A DNA stretch of 64,000 nt from NCBI GenBank assembly GCA_937900135.1, contig CALCDJ010000077.1:1-64000 (forward strand), in the 5' to 3' direction. A program made the translations under genes and the position numbers. Under the pieces are notes generated by a model that was not told where the DNA came from, ran no database searches, and saw nothing but the letters and a program-made list of their open reading frames with translations. Below, one piece after another: positions 59,940 to 64,000 of the stretch (positions within the stretch are counted from its first letter, which is position 1; the number at the start of each line of letters is the position of its first letter). The stretch comes from an uncultured Blautia sp. (lineage in GTDB: Bacteria; Bacillota; Clostridia; Lachnospirales; Lachnospiraceae).

Positions 59940-60893
59940 ATGATCGAGTACAGAAATTTTAAAAAGTATTATGGAGAAAAACTAATTATCAAAGGAATCA
60001 ACCTGACCATTGAAAAGGGAGAATTTGTTGTTATCATCGGGCCGTCCGGGTGTGGAAAAACAACCACGGTAAAAGCGCTGAACCGTCTGATCGATAATTT
60101 TGAGGGAGAGATTCTGATCAACGGCGTAAATACCAGGGAAATGGATCTGATTAAGCTTCGCACCTCCATTGGCTATGTGATCCAGCAGATCGGTCTGTTT
60201 CCCAATATGACAGTGGAACAAAATATCTCTGTGATTCCCAAATTAATGAAATGGGAAAAACAGAAGACTTTAGATAGAGTAAAAGAACTGATGGCTATGG
60301 TAAATATGCCTTACGAGGAGTACGGGAAAAAGTATCCCAGACAGCTTTCCGGAGGGCAGCAGCAGAGGATCGGGGTGCTTCGCGCACTGGCGGTGAATCC
60401 GCCGATTATGATCATGGATGAACCCTTTGGCGCCCTGGACCCCATTACCAGAGAAATCCTCCAGTCTGAGGTGAAGAAGATCCAGAAGGAACTTCAGATT
60501 ACGGTGCTTTTTATTACCCATGATATGCATGAGGCAATGAAAATGGCGGATAAGATCGTATTTATGGATAAGGGAGAAATTCTGCAGGAGGCAACACCCA
60601 GAGAAATGCTCCTTCATCCAGCCAATGAGACCATTTCCAGATTTATTCATCTTCAGGAGGTGAGTCTGAAGGAGAACCAACTTACGGCGGCAGATATGAT
60701 GCAGCCTCTGTCCGGGAAACCGGATCAGACGCATTCCATATTTGTAAAAGAGAATACGCCGCTTTTGGATGTGGGAGAACAGTATCAGAATGGAGAAGAC
60801 AGACTGTATGTAACCGATGAAGCAGGCAGTGTTGTGGGAGAAATTACAATGGAAAGTCTGCTGCGTCATCTTGCGGGAAGGTGTAATAAATGA
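59940..60893 (+). CDS. OpuC-like ABC transporter ATP-binding protein
   Basis: A 317-residue ATPase for quaternary amine import. Walker A IIGPSGCGKTTTVKALNRLI, Q-loop VIQQIGLFPNMTVEQNI, signature LSGGQQQRIGVLRALA, Walker B IMIMDEPFGALDP and H-loop FITHDMHEA are typical of OpuCA. The C-terminus has a single CBS-like segment (RLYVTDEAGSVVGEITMESL). The ATG at 59940 gives the family-like start MIEYRNFKKYYG; an earlier in-frame codon at 59868 lies inside the hairpin. First of four ABC genes in order ATPase, permease, permease, binding protein. Confidence 0.92.
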   Translation: MIEYRNFKKYYGEKLIIKGINLTIEKGEFVVIIGPSGCGKTTTVKALNRLIDNFEGEILINGVNTREMDLIKLRTSIGYVIQQIGLFPNMTVEQNISVIPKLMKWEKQKTLDRVKELMAMVNMPYEEYGKKYPRQLSGGQQQRIGVLRALAVNPPIMIMDEPFGALDPITREILQSEVKKIQKELQITVLFITHDMHEAMKMADKIVFMDKGEILQEATPREMLLHPANETISRFIHLQEVSLKENQLTAADMMQPLSGKPDQTHSIFVKENTPLLDVGEQYQNGEDRLYVTDEAGSVVGEITMESLLRHLAGRCNK

Positions 60894-61522
60894 AAGAATG
60901 GATAGAGAAGTATGCAGCAAAATTGTGTGTGGCAATTCTGCAGCATGTGATGTATGTGGTGATTGCAGTTTGTGTGGCTGTGGTGATAGCGCTGGTGTTT
61001 TCTGTGGTGCTTTCCAGATTCAAAAAAGCAGCAAGGTTTCTCCTTCCCCTGGTGAGTGTATTTCAGACAATCCCTGGAATTGTTTTCATCGGACTTCTCA
61101 TGTTGAAATTCGGTATGACGAAGCTAACAGCAATTCTGGCGCTGAGTATTTATGCAGTGTTTCCCATTTTGAAAAATGCCTATCAGGGCTTTGTTGAAAT
61201 TGACAAAAGCTACATTGAGGTGGCACAGGGATGCGGAATGAACAGAAGGCAGATCCTTTTTCAGGTGGAGTTTCCACTGGCAATGCCTGCAATTTTTTCG
61301 GGAATCCGTATGTCTGTGATTTATACCGTAAGCTGGGCAATCCTGGCAGCGATGATCGGCCAGGGGGGACTTGGAGAGTTTATTTATATTGGAATTGATG
61401 CCAATGTCAAGGAGTACATTGTGATTGGTTCCATTCCCATTGCAATCCTGGCGGTGCTGGCCCGGATGCTGGTGGATTTTCTGGATAAAAAAATTGTTTC
61501 AAAGGGACTGCAGGAGGATTGA
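60890..61522 (+). CDS. OpuC-like ABC transporter permease 1
   Basis: A 210-residue permease with five or six transmembrane segments. The EAA-type loop is EVAQGCGMNRRQILFQVEFP and SWAILAAMIGQGGLGEFIY is the conserved end. Coupled to the ATPase gene by an ATGA overlap. Forms a heterodimer with the second permease. Confidence 0.9.
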   Translation: MKEWIEKYAAKLCVAILQHVMYVVIAVCVAVVIALVFSVVLSRFKKAARFLLPLVSVFQTIPGIVFIGLLMLKFGMTKLTAILALSIYAVFPILKNAYQGFVEIDKSYIEVAQGCGMNRRQILFQVEFPLAMPAIFSGIRMSVIYTVSWAILAAMIGQGGLGEFIYIGIDANVKEYIVIGSIPIAILAVLARMLVDFLDKKIVSKGLQED

Positions 61523-61523
61523 T

Positions 61524-62129
61524 ATGAGCTGGGAGAATATTTGGGAACATTTATACCTGGTGGTGATTTCCTGTATTTGTGTCACTGCAGTGGGAGTGCC
61601 ACTGGGGATTTATAGTTATTTAAGACCGCGACAGGGAAAATGGATACTGACAGCTGTGGATCTGCTTCAGACCGTTCCGGTTCTGGCAATTATGGGACTT
61701 CTGATGATGGTTTTCGGGGCAAATTCCGTAACCGTGATTTTTTCCATGGTTCTGTATTTATTGCTCCCGGTGGTGAGAAATACAAATACGGGGCTGAACA
61801 GTGTTTCGCCGGTTCTAAAGGAAACAGCGGATGCTATGGGAATGAACCGAAAGAAAAAGCTGCTCTGGGTGGAACTTCCCATGGCCTTTCCTTTTATCCT
61901 GACAGGAATCCGCATTACTGTTGTGACGGCTGTTGGAATTGCGGTTTTCGGCACATTTGTAGGCGGCGGAGGACTGGGAAGTATGCTTTACCGCGGTATG
62001 CGGATACAGGATTATTCAGTTATCATAAAAGGAACGTTAAGTCTGATGGCAATGTCTGTCATTTTCGATTACCTTCTGGGATTGCTGGAGAAAAAGGCAG
62101 GTGGCATTTATGAAAAAACGGATCAGTAG
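61524..62129 (+). CDS. OpuC-like ABC transporter permease 2
   Basis: A 201-residue permease with about five transmembrane segments and an EAA loop KETADAMGMNRKKKLLWVEL; AVGIAVFGTFVGGGGLGSML is the conserved end. Start ATG 61524 follows AGGAGG; longer in-frame readings overlap permease 1. The last 20 nt overlap the binding-protein gene. Confidence 0.9.
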   Translation: MSWENIWEHLYLVVISCICVTAVGVPLGIYSYLRPRQGKWILTAVDLLQTVPVLAIMGLLMMVFGANSVTVIFSMVLYLLLPVVRNTNTGLNSVSPVLKETADAMGMNRKKKLLWVELPMAFPFILTGIRITVVTAVGIAVFGTFVGGGGLGSMLYRGMRIQDYSVIIKGTLSLMAMSVIFDYLLGLLEKKAGGIYEKTDQ

Positions 62130-63018
62130 GTTGGCCGCTGCAGTGGCGCTGGCTCTGGGAGTTCTGGTTATGAGCGGCTGCGGCGCCACAGATGAAAATA
62201 CAGTGACCATCATTGACGGAGATTTTGCAGAAATGAAGCTGTTTACCCAGGCAGCCAGGATTCTTATTGAAGATCAGACGGATCTGAAGGTTAAGGTTAA
62301 GGACTCCATGGCCAGCAGTTTTGCTTTTCAGCAGATCAAAGATGGAAAAATGGATATTTATATGTCCTATGACGGTTCACTTCTTACCGCATATCTGGGG
62401 CATGATCCCTCGGAGGTGCCCAAGGGCGTCAGTCTTTATGATTATGCCAATGAACTTGGCAGGGAAACGGCTCATGTGATGCTAACGCCTAAGCTTGGGG
62501 GAGAAAACACCTATGTGGCAGCTGTGCGTCGGGAAACGGCAGAAAAATACAACCTTTCAAAGGTGAGTGACCTGATTCCCTATGCCCCTTCCATGCGTTT
62601 TGCGGCAGAGCATGAATTTTTTGACGAGGGTTCCTTCCATTTCCATGCGTTTTCAGATTTCTACGGGCTGGAATTTCAGGATGTGAAAACCATTGACCGG
62701 GGTTTGAAGCATGTGGGAATCGCCTGGGATAATATGGATGTGACAGTGGTATATTCCACAGATGGCCTTAATAAGAAGTTTGATCTGGTTACGCTGGAGG
62801 ATGACTTAAACTTTTTTCCGGAATACAACGGAGCATATCTGATCCGGGAGGATCTCTATGAGGACTATCCGGAACTGGAAGCTGTTTTTGCATCTATGGA
62901 AGGGAAATTTACCAATGAAGTATGTACGGCATTGAATTATGAGATTGATGTGGAGAACAGAGATCCTTATGAAGTGGTATATGAATACCTGGAAGAACAG
63001 GGGTTTTTAAAAGAATAA
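62110..63018 (+). CDS. OpuC-like substrate-binding lipoprotein
   Basis: A 302-residue lipoprotein. The signal peptide ends in a lipobox (VMSGC). The mature part is an OpuAC-type (PF04069) binding domain, with DLKVKVKDSM, the hinge-like segment MDIYMSYDGSLLTAYLGHDP, and a C-terminal lobe with LEDDLNFFPEYNGAYLIRED. Typical osmoprotectant members read YTGT where this has YDGS. It should bind a betaine-type or related compound, presumably the substrate of the MttB homologue, and pass it to the two permeases. Start at 62110 follows AGGTGG. Confidence 0.88.
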   Translation: MKKRISRLAAAVALALGVLVMSGCGATDENTVTIIDGDFAEMKLFTQAARILIEDQTDLKVKVKDSMASSFAFQQIKDGKMDIYMSYDGSLLTAYLGHDPSEVPKGVSLYDYANELGRETAHVMLTPKLGGENTYVAAVRRETAEKYNLSKVSDLIPYAPSMRFAAEHEFFDEGSFHFHAFSDFYGLEFQDVKTIDRGLKHVGIAWDNMDVTVVYSTDGLNKKFDLVTLEDDLNFFPEYNGAYLIREDLYEDYPELEAVFASMEGKFTNEVCTALNYEIDVENRDPYEVVYEYLEEQGFLKE

Positions 63019-63036
63019 AGGAGATTTTTGCAGAAG

Positions 63037-63073
63037 CAGGGTGAAATCTATGGAGATTCATCCTGTTTTTTTT
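63037..63073 (+). terminator. Terminator of the OpuC-like operon
   Basis: CAGGGTGAAATCT and AGATTCATCCTG form a stem with one G-U and one bulge around a 4-nt loop, followed by eight T. Confidence 0.82.
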
Positions 63074-63080
63074 ACTTTAC

Positions 63081-63109
63081 TGGACTTACTTCTGGTTTTG
63101 CGGTAAAAT
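63081..63109 (+). promoter_or_regulatory. Possible promoter of the mnh operon
   Basis: TGGACT (63081-63086), 17-nt spacer, TAAAAT (63104-63109). The -35 match is weak. Confidence 0.4.
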
Positions 63110-63147
63110 AAAGCAGAAAATTGTCTAAAAAGGAGGGGGAAAACAGG

Positions 63148-63606
63148 ATGTATTTGATGTATTTTATCCTATGGATCATTTTTAATGGAGCAATTACATG
63201 GGAAATCTGTCTGTTTGGTCTGGTAATCGCAGGGGCGGTATTTGCATTTACCTGTAAGTTTATGGATTACAGTATAGAGAAAGAAAAACATCTTCTGAAA
63301 AAAGGATTCCAGATGCTTCGTTATATTTTTGTTCTGGTGAAGGAAATCGTTAAGGCGAACTTTGCGGTGATTCATCTGATCCTTTCAGAGAGAGAAGAAA
63401 TTGAGCCGGCGCTGGTAACCTTTGAGGCTGAGATGGAAACGGATCCAGGAAGAGCGTTTCTTGCAAATGCCATTACTCTGACTCCCGGAACCATTACCGT
63501 ATCTCTGGAGGGATCCCGGTATCTGGTTCACTGTCTGGATGAGAGCATGGCAGAGGGAATGGACCGCTCTGTCTTTGTGGAACTTTTGGAGGAACTGGAA
63601 AAGTAG
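63148..63606 (+). CDS. mnhE: Na+/H+ antiporter subunit E (MnhE/MrpE)
   Basis: A 152-residue subunit of the multi-subunit Mrp/Mnh cation/proton antiporter. Two N-terminal transmembrane segments precede a soluble domain; NANFAVIHLIL-like KANFAVIHLILS and ANAITLTPGTITVSLEG are diagnostic. ATG 63148 follows AAGGAGGGGG. The complex exchanges Na+ for H+ and could work with a Na+-dependent Rnf, if the Rnf here uses Na+. Confidence 0.9.
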   Translation: MYLMYFILWIIFNGAITWEICLFGLVIAGAVFAFTCKFMDYSIEKEKHLLKKGFQMLRYIFVLVKEIVKANFAVIHLILSEREEIEPALVTFEAEMETDPGRAFLANAITLTPGTITVSLEGSRYLVHCLDESMAEGMDRSVFVELLEELEK

Positions 63607-63621
63607 AAGGAGGAAAAGGAA

Positions 63622-63954
63622 ATGGGAAAAGGAATTCCGGCATTGGATCAGGCATATCATATCCTTTTTGTGGCGGCCCTTATTTTTCTTGCGGTGATGG
63701 TGGTGCTCTGTCTGATCCGCGCGATCATCGGACCGAAGATTGCAGACCGCATTGTGGCCATTAACATGATGGGAACCATGGTTATGGTTATTCTTGGGAT
63801 ACTGGCGCTGATGCTGAAGGAGGGCTATCTGGCAGATATCTGTATCATTTACGCTATGATCAGCTTCCTTGCGGTGATTGTGCTTACCAAGGTTTATATG
63901 GGAGTATATCAGCAGAAAAAAATGGAGGAGGAAAAAGAGCATGGCAGCATTTGA
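63622..63954 (+). CDS. mnhF: Na+/H+ antiporter subunit F (MnhF/MrpF)
   Basis: A 110-residue protein with three transmembrane segments. LCLIRAIIGPKIADRIVAINMM is the conserved MnhF segment with the Asp between helices 1 and 2. Slightly longer than usual at the N-terminus. The final 14 nt overlap the start of mnhG. Confidence 0.9.
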   Translation: MGKGIPALDQAYHILFVAALIFLAVMVVLCLIRAIIGPKIADRIVAINMMGTMVMVILGILALMLKEGYLADICIIYAMISFLAVIVLTKVYMGVYQQKKMEEEKEHGSI

Positions 63955-64000
63955 ATGGGTGCGTTTCCTGGTTGGGGCAGGGCTTCTGCTTTTTGGACTT
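63941..64000 (+). CDS. mnhG: Na+/H+ antiporter subunit G (MnhG), 5' end only
   Basis: ATG at 63941 opens a frame MAAFEWVRFLVGAGLLLFGL that continues past the window edge. The hydrophobic start, GGAGGA site and position after mnhF match MnhG; only 20 residues are visible. Confidence 0.7.
   Translation, partial: MAAFEWVRFLVGAGLLLFGL

Overview
The window reads as a chromosomal segment of a low-to-moderate GC anaerobic Firmicute, most likely a Lachnospiraceae (Blautia/Dorea/Ruminococcus-type) gut clostridium. The reasons are a six-gene Rnf ion-motive ferredoxin:NAD oxidoreductase, the cmk-ispH-rpsA cluster, the rpmB / yloU-yloV-recG block, sporulation genes (ytfI-ytfJ/gerW), DUF6465 and PF06541 proteins, AGGAGG-type ribosome binding sites, and corrinoid methyl-transfer genes typical of acetogens. 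There are no rRNA or tRNA genes, CRISPR arrays or transposases. The genus is inferred; no alignment was run.

Layout. 0-3.2 kb (minus strand): a translationally coupled AgrA/AgrC-like two-component system, a YhfC-type intramembrane protease and a DUF3887-like lipoprotein. 3.3-9.5 kb: a malate/lactate-type dehydrogenase behind a leader terminator, malic enzyme, the antiterminator glpP, then a leader terminator (probable GlpP target) ahead of a broken gdpD, mgtC and glpK. 9.5-14.6 kb: flavoprotein, cmk, ispH, rpsA, and convergent yprB. 14.7-21.7 kb: a PF06541 membrane protein, rnfCDGEAB, a NusG-domain-II protein and a Gx transporter. 21.7-29.1 kb: ruvAB, zapA, U32 peptidase, ftsW-like gene and a class B PBP. 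29-40.5 kb: Nudix, ytfI-gerW, rpmB, asp23/yloU, yloV, recG, DUF6465, yitT, an OmpR/HisKA pair and degV.

40.5-49.3 kb: modABC, a DUF364 protein and a fused nucleotidyltransferase/ModE-type HTH protein, with a palindrome at the mod promoter; then a transglutaminase-like protein, a nucleoside hydrolase, the scar of a deleted regulator/ABC-transporter system, and a coiled-coil protein with 42-nt repeats. 49.4-51.4 kb: a GH20-like hexosaminidase.

51.5-63.0 kb is the most distinctive part: a divergent corrinoid-dependent demethylation locus. On the minus strand are DUF1638, a corrinoid protein, a GntR/UTRA regulator and a RACE/RamA-type corrinoid activase. On the plus strand are a methyltetrahydrofolate:corrinoid methyltransferase, a second corrinoid protein, an MFS transporter, an MttB-superfamily methyltransferase without pyrrolysine, and an OpuC-like ABC transporter. 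Three operator-like palindromes sit over the plus-strand promoter. Inferred logic: a quaternary amine is imported, demethylated by the MttB homologue onto a corrinoid protein, and the methyl group is passed to tetrahydrofolate; Rnf could then conserve energy from the reduced ferredoxin of one-carbon metabolism. The window ends in an Mnh/Mrp Na+/H+ antiporter operon.
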